From contig NC_063277.1 in the NCBI RefSeq assembly GCF_910591885.1, forward strand, positions 4,216,001 to 4,280,000: a DNA stretch of 64,000 nucleotides, given 5' to 3'. Each line of letters starts with the position of its first letter. Position 1 is the stretch's first letter. This DNA is from Bombus terrestris (taxonomy: Eukaryota; Arthropoda; Insecta; Hymenoptera; Apidae). Shown here piece by piece: positions 45,239-60,346 of this stretch. A program made the translations under genes and the position numbers. Below the pieces are notes generated by a model. The model saw only the letters and a list, made by a program, of their open reading frames with translations, searched no databases and had not been told where the DNA came from.

Positions 45239-48200
45239 TATTAACATCACACATTGTATGATAATAGTATATGATGTTATACGTTATAACGTAATACTAT
45301 ATAACGAAACACGTTATAGCGAATTACTATATAACGTTACACGTTGTATGGTAATAGTCTCTGACGTTATACGTTATTACGTAAAACTATATAACGTTAC
45401 ACGTTACATTGTAATACTATATAACGTTACAGGTTGTATGGTAATAGTATATAACGTTATTCGTTACAACGTAATACTATTTAACGTCATACGTTATAAC
45501 GTAATGCTATATAACGTTATATGTTTTAACGTAATACTACATAACGTTAAACGATATAATGTAATACTACATAACGTTAAACGATATAACGTCATACTAT
45601 ATAACGTTACACGTTGTATGGTAATAGTATATGACGTTATACGTTATTACGTAATACTATATAACGTTACGCGTTGTATGGTAATAGTATATAATGTTAT
45701 ACGTTACAACGTAATACTATATAACGAAACACGTTATATCGTAATACTATAACGTTACACATTGTATTGTAATAGTAAATAACGTCATAAGTTACAACGT
45801 AATGCTATATAACGTTACACGTTGTATGGTAATAGTATACAACGTTATACGTTACAACGTAATACTATATAACGTTACACGTTACATTGTAATACTATAT
45901 AACGTTACACGTTGTATGGTAATAGTATATGACGTTATACGTTATTACGTAATACTATATAACGTTATACGTTATAACGTAATACTATTTATCGTTATAC
46001 TTTATAACGTAATACTATATAACGTTATACGTTATAACGTATTACTATATAACGTTATATGTTTTAACGTAATACTACATAACGTTAAACGTTATTACGT
46101 CATACTATATAACGTTACACGTTGTATGGTAATAGTATATAACGTTATACGTTACAACGTAATACTATTTAACGTTAAACGTTATAACGTATTACTATAT
46201 AACGTTACACGTTATTCGGTAATAGTATATAACGTAATACGTTATAACGTAATACTACAGAACGTTAAACGTTATAACGTAATACTATATAACGTCATAC
46301 GTTACAACGTAATACTATATAACGTTACACGTTGTATGGTAATAGTATATAAAGTTATACGTTACAACGTAATACTATATAACGTTACACGTTATATTGT
46401 AATACTATATAACGTTACACGTTATATTGTAATACTATATAACGTTACACGTTGTATGGTAATAGTATACGACGTTATACGTTATTACGTAATACTATAT
46501 AACGTTACGCGTTGTATGGTAATAGTATATAATGTTATACGTTACAACGTAATACTATATAACGAAACACGTTATATCGTAATACTATATAACGTTACAC
46601 ATTGTATTGTAATAGTAAATAACGTCATAAGTTACAACGTAATACTATATAACGTTACACGTTACATTGTAATACTATATAACGTTACATGTTGTATGGT
46701 AATAGTATATGACGTTATACGTTATTACGTAATACTATATAACGTTATACGTTATATCGTAATACTATTTATCGTTATACTTTATAACGTATTACTATAT
46801 AACGTTATACGTTATAACGTATTACTATATAACGTTATATGTTTTAACGTAATACTACATAACGTTAAACGTTATTACGTCATACTATATAACGTTACAC
46901 GTTGTATGGTAATAGTATATGACGTTATACGTTATTACGTAATACTATATAACGTTACACATTATATCGTAATACTGTATAACGTTACCCGTTGTATGGT
47001 AATAGTATATAACGATATACGTTACAACGCAATACTATTTAACGTTATACGTTATAACGTAATACTATATATCGTTATATGTTTTAACGTAATACTACAT
47101 AAGGTTAAACGTTATAACGTCATACTATATAACGTTACACGTTGTATGGTAATAGTATATGACGTTATACGTTATAAAGTAATACTATATAACGAAACAC
47201 GTTATAGCGAATTACTATATAACGTTACACGTTGTATGGTAATAGTCTCAGACGTTATACGTTATTACGTAAAACTATATAACGTTACACGTTACATTGT
47301 AATACTATATAACGTTACACGTTGTATGGTAATAGTATATAACGTTATTCGTTACAACGTAATACTATTTAACGTCATACGTTATAACGTAATGCTATAT
47401 AACATTATATGTTTTAACGTAATACTACATAACGTTAAACGATATAACGTCATACTATATAACGTTACACCTTGTATGGTAATAGTATATGACGTTATAC
47501 GTTATTACGTAATACTATATAACGTTACGCGTTGTATTGTAATAGTATATAACGTTATACGTTACAACGTAATACTATTTAACGTTATACATTATTACGT
47601 AATACTATATAACGTTACGCGTTGTATGGTAATAGTATATAACGTTATACGTTATAACGTAATACTATATAACGTCATACGTTACAACGTAATACTATAT
47701 AACGTTACACGTTGTATGGTAATAGTATATGACGTTATACGTTATTACGTAATACTATATAACGTTACGCGTTGTATGGTAATGGTCTATGACGTTATAT
47801 GTTATTACGTATTACTATATAACGTTTTACGTTATAACGTAATACTATATAACGTTATACGTTATAACGTAATACTATTTATCGTTATACCTTATAACGT
47901 AATACTATATAACGTTACACGTAGTATGGTAATAGCATATGACGTTATACGTTATAACGTAATACTATATAACGTTACACGATATATCGTAATATTATAT
48001 AACGTTATACGTTATAACGTATTACTACATAACGTTACACGTTATTACGTAATAGTATATAAGGTTATACGTTATAATGTAATACTACAGAACGTTAAAC
48101 GTTATAACGTAATACTATATAACGTCATACGTTACAACGTAATACTATATAACGTTACACGTTGTATGGTAATAGTATATAAAGTTATACGTTACAACGT

Positions 48201-48287
48201 AATACTATATAACGTTACACGTTATATTGTAATACTATATAACGTTAAACGATATAACGTCATACTACATAACGTTACACGTTGTAT

Positions 48288-48300
48288 GGTATTTAGTATA
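48288..48300 (+). repeat. +1 monomer GGTATTTAGTATA (first of five)
   Basis: GGTATTTAGTATA replaces GGTAATAGTATA, adding one base. Copies lie at 48288, 48951, 49702, 55486 and 61957, each followed by GACGTTATACGTTATTACG. At 48288, 49702 and 55486 a +2 variant follows about 130 bp later, restoring a 3-base phase. This is shared descent by segment copying. Confidence 0.88.
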
Positions 48301-48416
48301 TGACGTTATACGTTATTACGTAATACTATATAACGTTATACGTAATACCGTAATAGTACATAACGTTTTACGTTATAACGTAATACTATATGAAGTTAAA
48401 CGTTATAACGTCATAC

Positions 48417-48434
48417 TATATAAAACTTTACACG
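48417..48434 (+). repeat. +2 monomer ATAAAACTTTACACG (first of three)
   Basis: TATATAAAACTTTACACG replaces TATATAACGTTACACG. Besides adding two bases it removes the central ACGT. Other copies are at about 49830-49847 and 55612-55629. It marks a segment of about 200 bp copied three times (48.3, 49.7 and 55.5 kb). Confidence 0.87.
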
Positions 48435-50342
48435 TTGTATGGTAATAGTATATAGCGTTATACGTTACAACGTAATACTATTTAACGTTAAACGTTATAA
48501 CGTAATACTATATAACGTTACACATTATATCGTAACACTGTATAACGTTACCCGTTGTATGGTAATAGTATATGACGTTATGCGTTATAACGTAATACTA
48601 TATAACGTTACACGTTATATCGTAATAGTATATAACGTTATACGTTACAACGTAATACTATTTAACGTTATACGTTATTACGTAATACTATATAACGTTA
48701 CGCGTTGTATGGTAATAGTATATAACGTTATACGTTATAACGTAATACTATATAACGTCATACGTTACAACGTAATACTATATAACGTTACACGTTGTAT
48801 GGTAATAGTATATGACGTTATGCGTTATAACGTAATACTATATAACGTCATACGTTACAACGTAATACTATATAACTTTACACGTTATATTGTAATACTA
48901 TATAACGTTAAACGATATAACGTCATACTACATAACGTTACACGTTGTATGGTATTTAGTATATGACGTTATACGTTATTACGTAATACTATATAACGTT
49001 ATACGTAATACCGTAATAGTACATAACGTTTTACGTTATAACGTAATACTATATAACGTTATACGTTATAACGTAATACTATTTATCGTTATACGTTATA
49101 ACGTAATACTATGTAACGTTACACGTAGTATGGTAATAGCATATGACGTTATACGTTATAACGTAATACTATATAACGTTACACGATATATCGTAATATT
49201 ATATAACGTTATACGTTATAACGTAAAACTATATAACGTTATATGTTTTAACGTAATACTACAGAACGTTAAACGTTATAACGTAATACTATATAACGTC
49301 ATACGTTACAACGTAATACTATATAACGTTACACGTTGTATGGTAATAGTATATAAAGTTATACGTTACAACGTAATACTATATAACGTTACACGTTATA
49401 TTGTAATACTATATAACGTTACACGTTATATTGTAATACTATATAACGTTACACGTTGTATGGTAATAGTATATGACGTTATACGTTATAACGTAATACT
49501 ATATAACGTTACGCGTTGTATGGTAATGGTATATAATGTTATACGTTACAACGTAATACTATATAACGAAACACGTTATATCGTAACACTGTATAACGTT
49601 ACCCGTTGTATGGTAATAGTATATGACGTTATGCGTTATAACGTAATACTACATAACGTTAAACGATATAACGTCATACTACATAACGTTACACGTTGTA
49701 TGGTATTTAGTATATGACGTTATACGTTATTACGTAATACTATATAACGTTATACGTAATACCGTAATAGTACATAACGTTTTACGTTATAACGTAATAC
49801 TATATGAAGTTAAACGTTATAACGTCATACCATATAAAACTTTACACGTTGTATGGTAATAGTATATAGCGTTATACGTTACAACGTAATACTATTTAAC
49901 GTTAAACGTTATAACGTAATACTATATAACGTTACACGTTATATCGTAATAGTATATAACGTTATACGTCATAACGTAATACTATATAACGTTACACATT
50001 ATATCGTAACACTGTATAACGTTACCCGTTGTATGGTAATAGTATATGACGTTATGCGTTATAACGTAATACTATATAACGTTACACGTTATATCGTAAT
50101 AGTATATAACGTTATACGTTACAACGTAATACTATTTAACGTTATACGTTATAACGTAATACTACATAACGTTAAACGTTATAACGTCATACTCTATAAC
50201 GTTACACGTTGTATGGTAATAGTATATGACGTTATGCGTTATAGCGTAATACCATATAACGTTACACGTTATCTCGTAATACTATTTAACGTTAAACGTT
50301 ATAACGTAATACTATATAACGTTACACGTTATATCGTAATAG

Positions 50343-50366
50343 TATATAACGTTATATAGTTACACG
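50343..50366 (+). repeat. -22 truncated monomer (8-bp remnant)
   Basis: GTTATATA is followed at once by GTTACACG, so only 8 of 30 bases of one monomer remain. The identical scar sits at 56037-56060 in the second P copy, 5,694 bases away, proving that the event preceded that duplication. Confidence 0.87.
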
Positions 50367-51659
50367 TTATATCGTAATAGTATATAACGTTATACGTCAT
50401 AACGTAATACTATATAACGTTACACATTATATCGTAACACTGTATAACGTTACCCGTTGTATGGTAATAGTATATGACGTTATGCGTTATAACGTAATAC
50501 TATATAACGTTACACGTTATATCGTAATAGTATATAACGTCATACGTTACAGCGTAATACTATATAACGTTACACGTTCTATCGTAATAGTATATAACGT
50601 TATACGTCATAACGTAATAATATATAACGTTACACATTATATCGTAACACTGTATAACGTTACCCGTTGTATGGTAATAGTATATAACGTTATACGTTAC
50701 AACGTAATACTATTTAACGTTATACGCTATAACGTAATACTATATAACGTTATATGTTTTAACGTAATACTACATAACGTTAAACGTTATAACGTCATAC
50801 TATATAACGTTACACGTTGTATGGTAATAGTATATAACGTCATAAGTTACAACGTAATACTATATAACGTTACACGTTGTATGGTAATACTATATAACGG
50901 TATACGTTACAACGTAATACTATTTAACGTTATACGTTATAACGTAATACTATATAACGTTATATGTTTTAACGTAATACTACATAACGTTAAACGTTAT
51001 AGCGTCATACTATATAACGTTACACGTTGTATGGTAATAGTATATGACGTTATACGTTATAACGTAATACTATATAACGTTACACGTTATATCGTAATAG
51101 TATATAACGTTATACGTCATAACGTAATACTATATAACGTCATACGTTACAGCGTAATACTATTTAACGTTATACGTTATAACGTAATGCTATATATCGT
51201 TATATGTTTTAACGTAATACTACATAACGTTAAACGTTTTAACGTAATACTACATAACGTTAAGCGTTATAACGTCATACTATATAACGTTACACGTTGT
51301 ATGGTAATAGTATTTGACGTTATACCTTATTACGTAATACTATATAACTTTACACGTTATATCGTAATACTATATAACGTTACACGTTATATCGTAATAC
51401 TATATAACGTTACACGCTGTATAGTAGTAGTATATAACGTTATACGTTATAACGTAATACTGTATAACGCTATACGATATAACGTAATACCATATAACGT
51501 TATATGTTTTATCGCAATACTACATGACGTTAAACGTTATAACGTCATACTATTAACGTTACACGTTGTATTAAAATAGTCTATGACGTTATACGTTATT
51601 ACGTAATACTATATAACGAAACACGTTATATCGTAATACTATATAACGTTACACATTGT

Positions 51660-52439
51660 ATGGTAATAGTCTATGACGTTATACGTTACTACGTAATACT
51701 ATATAATGTTACACGTTATATCGTAATACTATATAACGTTACACATTGTATGGTAATAATCTATGACGTTATACGTTACTACGTAATACTATATAATGTT
51801 ACACGTTATATCGTAATAGTATATAACGTTATACGTTATAACGTAATACTATATAACGTTACACGTTGTATGGTAATAGTATATAACGTCATAAGTTACA
51901 ACGTAATACTATATAACGTTACACGTTGTATGGTAATAGTCTATGACGTTATACGTTACTACGTAATACTATATAATGTTACACGTTATATCGTAATACT
52001 ATATAACGTTACACATTGCATGGTAATAATCTATGACGTTATACGTTACTACGTAATACTATATAATGTTACACGTTATATCGTAATAGTATATAACGTT
52101 ATACGTTATAACGTAATACTATATAACGTTACACGTTGTATGGTAATAGTCTATGATGTTATACGTTACTACGTAATACTATATAACGTTACACGTTATA
52201 TCGTGATAGTATATAACGTTATACGTTATAACGTAATACTATATAACGTTACACGTTGTATGGTAATAGTATATAACGTCATAAGTTACAACGTAATACT
52301 ATATAACGTTACACGTTGTATGGTAATAGTCTATGACGTTATACGTTACTACGCAATACTATATAACGTTACACGTTATATCGTAATAGTATATAACGTT
52401 ATACGTTATAACGTCATACTATATAACGTTACACGTTGT
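51660..52439 (+). repeat. Local 270/180-bp higher-order repeats
   Basis: A nine-monomer block (51660-51929) recurs at 51930, first seven monomers only, to 52139. A six-monomer variant follows at 52140-52319 and again, partly, from 52320. Monomers are marked by GTCTATGACG or AATCTATGACG, TATATAATGTTACACG and CATAAGTTACAACG. The same arrangement, with small changes, occurs at 57354-58050. Confidence 0.85.
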
Positions 52440-53179
52440 ATGGTAATAGTACATGACGTTATACGTTATTACGTAATACTATATAACGTTACAGGTTACA
52501 TTGTAATACTATATAACGTTACACGTTGTATGGTAATAGTATATAACGTTATACGTTACAACGTAATACTATTTAACGTCATACGTTATAACGTAATGCT
52601 ATATAACGTTATATGTTTTAACGTAATACTACATAACGTTAAACGATATAACGTCATACTATATAACGTTACACCTTGTATGGTAATAGTATATGACGTT
52701 ATACGTTGTTACGTAATACTATATAACGTTACGCGTTCTATTGTAATAGTATATAACGTTATACGTTACAACGTAATAAAATTTAACGTTATACGTTATT
52801 ACGTAATACTATATAACGTTACGCGTTGTATGGTAATAGTATATAACGTTATACGTTATAACGTAATACTATATAACGTCATACGTTACAACGTAATACT
52901 ATATAACGTTACACGTTGTATGGTAATAGTATATGACGTTATACGTTATAACGTAATACTATATAACGTCATACGTTACAACGTAATACTATATAACTTT
53001 ACACGTTGTATGGTAATAGTATATAAAGTTATACGTTACAACGTAATACTATATAATGTTACACGTTGTATGGTAATCGTATATAACGGTATACGTTACA
53101 ACGTAATACTATATAAAGTTACATAATTTAACTTAATTCTACATAACGATAAACGTTATAACGTAATACTACAGATCGT

Positions 53180-53198
53180 TAAACGGAATATTATATAA
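53180..53198 (+). repeat. -8 truncated monomer (first of four)
   Basis: AAACGGAATATTATATA stands where AAACG plus TTATAACGTAATACTATATA is expected, a loss of 8 bp. Other copies are at 54252-54269 (AAACGTAATATTATATA), 58993-59010 and 59194-59211. Each is preceded by ACATAATTTAACTTAATTC and ACAGA monomers, so the whole group of about 200 bp moved together. Confidence 0.88.
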
Positions 53199-53211
53199 CG
53201 TTACACGTTGT

Positions 53212-54900
53212 ATGGTAATAGTATATAACGTTATACGTTATAACGTAATACTATATAACGTTATACGTTATAACGTAATACTATTTATCGTTATACTTTA
53301 TAACGTAATACTATATAACGTTATACGTTATAACGTATTACTATATAACGTTATATGTTTTAACGTAATACTACATAACGTTAAACGTTATTACGTCATA
53401 CTATATAACGTAACACGTTGTATGGTAATAGTATATAACGTTATACGTTACAACGTAATACTATTTAACGTTAAACGTTATAGCGAATTACTATATAACG
53501 TTACACGTTGTATGGTAATAGTCTCAGACGTTATACGTTATTACGTAAAACTATATAACGTTACACGTTACATTGTAATACTATATAACGTTACACGTTG
53601 TATGGTAATAGTATATAACGTTATTCGTTACAACGTAATACTATTTAACGTCATACGTTATAACGTAATGCTATATAACATTATATGTTTTAACGTAATA
53701 CTACATAACGTTAAACGATATAACGTCATACTATATAACGTTACACCTTGTATGGTAATAGTATATGACGTTATACGTTATTACGTAATACTATATAACG
53801 TTACGCGTTGTATTGTAATAGTATATAACGTTATACGTTACAACGTAATACTATTTAACGTTATACATTATTACGTAATACTATATAACGTTACGCGTTG
53901 TATGGTAATAGTATATAACGTTATACGTTATAACGTAATACTATATAACGTCATACGTTACAACGTAATACTATATAACGTTACACGTTGTATGGTAATA
54001 GTATATGACGTTATGCGTTATAACGTAATACTATATAACGTCATACGTTACAACGTAATACTATATAACCTTACACGTTGTATGGTAATAGTATATAAAG
54101 TTATACGTTACAACGTAATACTATATAATGTTACACGTTGTATGGTAATCGTATATAACGGTATACGTTACAACGTAATACTATATAACGTTACATAATT
54201 TAACTTAATTCTACATAACGTTAGACGTTATAACGTAATACTACAGAACGTTAAACGTAATATTATATAACGTTACACGTTGTATGGTAATAGTATATAA
54301 CGTTATACGTTATAACGTAATACTATATAACGTCATACGTTACAACGTAATACTATATAACGTTACACGTTGTATGGTAATAGTATATGACGTTATACGT
54401 TATTACGTAATACTATATAACTTTACGCGTTGTATGGTAATGGTCTATGACGTTATATGTTATTACGTATTACTATATAACGTTTTACGTTATAACGTAA
54501 TACTATATAACGTTATACGTTATAACGTAATACTATTTATCGTTATACCTTATAACGTAATACTATATAACGTTACACGTAGTATGGTAATAGCATATGA
54601 CGTTATACGTTATAACGTAATACTATATAACGTTACACGATATATCGTAATATTATATAACGTTATACGTTATAACGTATTACTATATAACGTTACACGT
54701 TATTACGTAATAGTATATAACGTTATACGTTATAATGTAATACTACAGAACGTTAAACGTTATAACGTAATACTATATAACGTCATACGTTACAACGTAA
54801 TACTATATAACGTTACACGTTGTATGGTAATAGTATATAAAGTTATACGTTACAACGTAATACTATATAACGTTACACGTTATATTGTAATACTATATAA
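53212..54900 (+). repeat. Imperfect copy of segment N
   Basis: 53,230-53,480 matches about 45,935-46,185 (offset 7,296). About 53,480-54,050 matches about 47,205-47,775 (offset 6,276, a loss of 34 monomers). 54,290-54,890 matches about 47,630-48,230 (offset 6,658). Between the last two lies a block with the -8 monomer that the source lacks. The continuation at about 54,910-55,370 resembles 46,900-47,180. Confidence 0.82.
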
Positions 54901-55423
54901 CGTTACACGTTATATTGTAATACTATATAACGTTACACGTTGTATGGTAATAGTATATGACGTTATACGTTATTACGTAATACTATATAACGTTACGCGT
55001 TGTATGGTAATAGTATACAACGTTATACGTTACAACGTAATACTATATAACGTTACACGTTATATCGTAATACTATATAACGTTACACGTTGTATGGTAA
55101 TAGTATATGACGTTATACGTTATTACGTAATACTATATAACGTTACACATTATATCGTAATACTGTATAACGTTACCCGTTGTATGGTAATAGTATATAA
55201 CGATATACGTTACAACGCAATACTATTTAACGTTATACGTTATAACGTAATACTATATAACGTTATATGTTTTAACGTAATACTACATAAGGTTAAACGT
55301 TATAACGTCATACTATATAACGTTACACGTTGTATGGTAATAGTATATGACGTTATACGTTATAAAGTAATACTATATAACGATACACGTTATATCGTAA
55401 TAGTATATAACGTTATACGTTAT

Positions 55424-58400
55424 AACGTAATACTACATAACGTTAAACGATGTAACGTCATACTACATAACGTTACACGTTGTATGGTATTTAGTATATG
55501 ACGTTATACGTTATTACGTAATACTATATAACGTTATACGTAATACCGTAATAGTACATAACGTTTTACGTTATAACGTAATACTATATGAAGTTAAACG
55601 TTATAACGTCATACTATATAAAACTTTACACGTTGTATGGTAATAGTATATAACGTTATACGTCATAACGTAATACTATATAACGTTACACATTATATCG
55701 TAACACTGTATAACGTTACCCGTTGTATGGTAATAGTATATGACGTTATGCGTTATAACGTAATACTATATAACGTTACACGTTATATCGTAATAGTATA
55801 TAACGTTATACGTTACAACGTAATACTATTTAACGTTATACGTTATAACGTAATACTACATAACGTTAAACGTTATAACGTCATACTCTATAACGTTACA
55901 CGTTGTATGGTAATAGTATATGACGTTATGCGTTATAGCGTAATACCATATAACGTTACACGTTATCTCGTAATACTATTTAACGTTAAACGTTATAACG
56001 TAATACTATATAACGTTACACGTTATATCGTAATAGTATATAACGTTATATAGTTACACGTTATATCGTAATAGTATATAACGTTATACGTCATAACGTA
56101 ATACTATATAACGTTACACATTATATCGTAACACTGTATAACGTTACCCGTTGTATGGTAATAGTATATGACGTTATGCGTTATAACGTAATACTATATA
56201 ACGTTACACGTTATATCGTAATAGTATATAACGTCATACGTTACAGCGTAATACTATATAACGTTACACGTTCTATCGTAATAGTATATAACGTTATACG
56301 TCATAACGTAATAATATATAACGTTAAACATTATATCGTAACACTGTATAACGTTACCCGTTGTATGGTAATAGTATATAACGTTATACGTTACAACGTA
56401 ATACTATTTAACGTTATACGCTATAACGTAATACTATATAACGTTATATGTTTTAACGTAATACTACATAACGTTAAACGTTATAACGTCATACTATATA
56501 ACGTTACACGTTGTATGGTAATAGTATATAACGTCATAAGTTACAACGTAATACTATATAACGTTACACGTTGTATGGTAATACTATATAACGGTATACG
56601 TTACAACGTAATACTATTTAACGTTATACGTTATAACGTAATACTATATAACGTTATATGTTTTAACGTAATACTACATAACGTTAAACGTTATAACGTC
56701 ATACTATATAACGTTACACGTTGTATGGTAATAGTATATGACGTTATACGTTATAACGTAATACTATATAACGTTACACGTTATATCGTAATAGTATATA
56801 ACGTTATACGTCATAACGTAATACTATATAACGTCATACGTTACAGCGTAATACTATTTAACGTTATACGTTATAACGTAATGCTATATATCGTTATATG
56901 TTTTAACGTAATACTACATAACGTTAAACGTTTTAACGTAATACTACATAACGTTAAGCGTTATAACGTCATACTATATAACGTTACACGTTGTATGGTA
57001 ATAGTATTTGACGCTATACCTTATTACGTAATACTATATAACTTTACACGTTATATCGTAATACTATATAACGTTACACGTTATATCGTAATACTATATA
57101 ACGTTACACGCTGTATAGTAGTAGTATATAACGTTATACGTTATAACGTAATACTGTATAACGCTATACGATATAACGTAATACCATATAACGTTATATG
57201 TTTTATCGCAATACTACATGACGTTAAACGTTATAACGTCATACTATTAACGTTACACGTTGTATTAAAATAGTCTATGACGTTATACGTTATTACGTAA
57301 TACTATATAACGAAACACGTTATATCGTAATACTATATAACGTTACACATTGTATGGTAATAATCTATGACGTTATACGTTACTACGTAATACTATATAA
57401 TGTTACACGTTATATCGTAATACTATATAACGTTACACATTGTATGGTAATAATCTGTGACGTTATACGTTACTACGTAATACTATATAATGTTGCACGT
57501 TATATCGTAATAGTATATAACGTTATACGTTATAACGTAATACTATATAACGTTACACGTTGTATGGTAATAGTATATAACGTCATAAGTTACAACGTAA
57601 TACTATATAACGTTACACGTTGTATGGTAATAGTCTATGACGTTATACGTTACTACGTAATACTATATAATGTTACACGTTATATCGTAATACTATATAA
57701 CGTTACACATTGTATGGTAATAATCTATGACGTTATACGTTACTACGTAATACTATATAATGTTACACGTTATATCGTAATAGTATATAACGTTATACGT
57801 TATAACGTAATACTATATAACGTTACACGTTGTATGGTAATAGTCTATGATGTTATACGTTACTACGTAATACTATATAACGTTACACGTTATATCGTGA
57901 TAGTATATAACGTTATACGTTATAACGTAATACTATATAACGTTACACGTTGTATGGTAATAGTATATAACGTCATAAGTTACAACGTAATACTATATAA
58001 CGTTACACGTTGTATGGTAATAGTCTATGACGTTATACGTTACTACGCAATACTGTATAACGCTATACGATATAACGTAATACCATATAACGTTATATGT
58101 TTTATCGTAGTACTACATGACGTTAAACGTTATAACGTCATACTATTAACATCACACATTGTATGATAATAGTATATGATGTTATACGTTATAACGTAAT
58201 ACTATATAACGAAACACGTTATAGCGAATTACTATATAACGTTACACGTTGTATGGTAATAGTCTCTGACGTTATACGTTATTACGTAATACTATGTAAC
58301 GTTACAGGTTACATTGTAATACTATATAACGTTACACGTTGTATGGTAATAGTATATAACGTTATACGTTACAACGTAATACTATTTAACGTCATACGTT

Positions 58401-59226
58401 ATAACGTAATGCTATATAACGTTATATGTTTTAACGTAATACTACATAACGTTAAACGATATAACGTCATACTATATAACGTTACACCTTGTATGGTAAT
58501 AGTATATGACGTTATACGTTGTTACGTAATACTATATAACGTTACGCGTTCTATTGTAATAGTATATAACGTTATACGTTACAACGTAATACTATTTAAC
58601 GTTATACGTTATTACGTAATACTATATAACGTTACGCGTTGTATGGTAATAGTATATAACGTTATACGTTATAACGTAATACTATATAACGTCATACGTT
58701 ACAACGTAATACTATATAACGTTACACGTTGTATGGTAATAGTATATGACGTTATACGTTATAACGTAATACTATATAACGTCATACGTTACAACGTAAT
58801 ACTATATAACTTTACACGTTGTATGGTAATAGTATATAAAGTTATACGTTACAACGTAATACTATATAATGTTACACGTTGTATGGTAATCGTATATAAC
58901 GGTATACGTTATAACGTAATACTATATAACGTTACATAATTTAACTTAATTCTACATAACGATAAACGTTATAACGTAATACTACAGAACGTTAAACGGA
59001 ATATTATATAACGTTACACGTTGTATGGTAATAGTATATAACGTTATACGTTACAACGTAATACTATATAATGTTACACGTTGTATGGTAATCGTATATA
59101 ACGGTATACGTTATAACGTAATACCATATAACGTTACATAATTTAACTTAATTCTACATAACGATAAACGTTATAACGTAATGCTACAGAACGTTAAACG
59201 GAATATTATATAACGTTACACGTTGT
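55424..59226 (+). repeat. Large higher-order unit P, copy 2
   Basis: Copy of 49640 onward. It lacks 90 bp (three monomers) near 55,650 that copy 1 has after 49,853. After 58,050 it switches to a CTGTATAACGC block and the ATCACACATTG junction (58144), which recalls 45,130-45,260. It then rejoins the P pattern at about 58,290 (offset about 5,813 to 52,475). Confidence 0.86.
58869..59226 (+). repeat. 202-bp local tandem duplication
   Basis: 58869-59070 is followed by a second copy from 59071 (offset 202, seven monomers minus eight). Both copies hold ATGTTACACG, GTAATCGTATATAACGG, ACATAATTTAACTTAATTC, ACGATAAACG and the -8 monomer. The second copy differs by TACCATATAACG and GTAATGCTACAGA. Confidence 0.87.
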
Positions 59227-60346
59227 ATGGTAATAGTATATAACGTTATACGTTATAACGTAATACTATATAACGTCATACGTTACAACGTAATACTATA
59301 TAACGTTACACGTTGTATGGTAATAGTATATGACGTTATACGTTATTACGTAATACTATATAACGTTACGCGTTGTATGGTAATGGTCTATGACGTTATA
59401 TGTTATTTCGTATTACTATATAACGTTTTACGTTATAACGTAATACTATATAACGTTATACGTTATAACGTAATACTATTTATCGTTATACGTTATAACG
59501 TAATACTATATAACGTTACACGTAGTATGGTAATAGCATATGACGTTATACGTTATAACGTAATACTATATAACGTTACACGATATATCGTAATATTATA
59601 TAACGTTATACGTTATAACGTAATACTATATAACGTTATATGTTTTAACGTAATACTACATAACGTTAAACGTTATAACGTCATACTATATAACGTTACA
59701 CGTTGTATGGTAATAGTATATGACGTTATACGTTATTAAGTAATACTATATAACGTTACGCGTTGTATGGTAATGGTCTATGACGTTATATGTTATTACG
59801 TAATACTATATAACGTTATACGTAATACCGCAATAGTACATAACGTTTTACGTTATAACGTAATACTATATAACGTTACACGTTATATCGTAATAGTATA
59901 TAACGTTACACGTTGTATGGTAATAGCATATAACGTTATACGTTACAACGTAATACAATTTAACGTTAAACGTTATAACCTAATACTATATAACGTTACA
60001 CGTTATTACGTAATAGTATATAACGTTATACGTTGTATGGTAATACTATATAACGGTATACGTTACAACGTAATACTATTTAACGTTATACGTTATAACG
60101 TAATACTATATAACATTATATGTTTTAACGTAATACTACATAACGTTAAACGTTATAGCGTCATACTATATAACGTTACACGTTGTATGGTAATAGTATA
60201 TGACGTTATACGTTGTATAGTAGTAGTATATGACGTTATACGTTATAACGTAATACTGTATAACGCTATACGGTATAACGTAATACCATATAACGTTATA
60301 TGTTTTATCGTAATACTACATGACGTAAAACGTTATAGAGTCATAC
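59227..60346 (+). repeat. Mosaic right-hand segment
   Basis: 59227-59640 repeats 54284-54697 (offset 4,943), including AATGGTCTATGACG and TATTTATCGTTATACG. After that come generic cassettes, an AATACCGCAATAGTACATAACG stretch near 59,823, and the CTGTATAACGC block with the private change TACGGTATAACG (60,269). No other sequence type is visible. Confidence 0.82.

Larger units (their letters stand above)
45239..49639 (+). repeat. Mosaic segment N, source-like for 53.2-55.4 kb
   Basis: It carries distinctive monomers: TATTTATCGTTATAC (near 45,985 and 46,765), GTCTCAGACG (47245), AATGGTCTATGACG (47781) and GTACATAACGTTTTACG (near 48,355 and 49,018). A 2-bp deletion, ACTATAACG, lies at about 45744-45752. 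The region 45,960-48,240 is copied imperfectly at 53,230-54,900 with offsets of 7,296, 6,276 and 6,658. The first change corresponds to 1,020 bp (34 monomers) missing from the copy. Confidence 0.82.
49640..55423 (+). repeat. Large higher-order unit P, copy 1 (about 5.8 kb)
   Basis: The block from about 50,000 to 52,390 is repeated at 55,700-58,050 with an offset of 5,694 (190 monomers minus six). Shared private events include the -22 truncation (50351 and 56045), the junction monomers at 51551 and 57245, and GTATTAAAATAGTC after each junction. The part from 53,200 on is a copy of segment N rather than of unit P. Confidence 0.88.
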
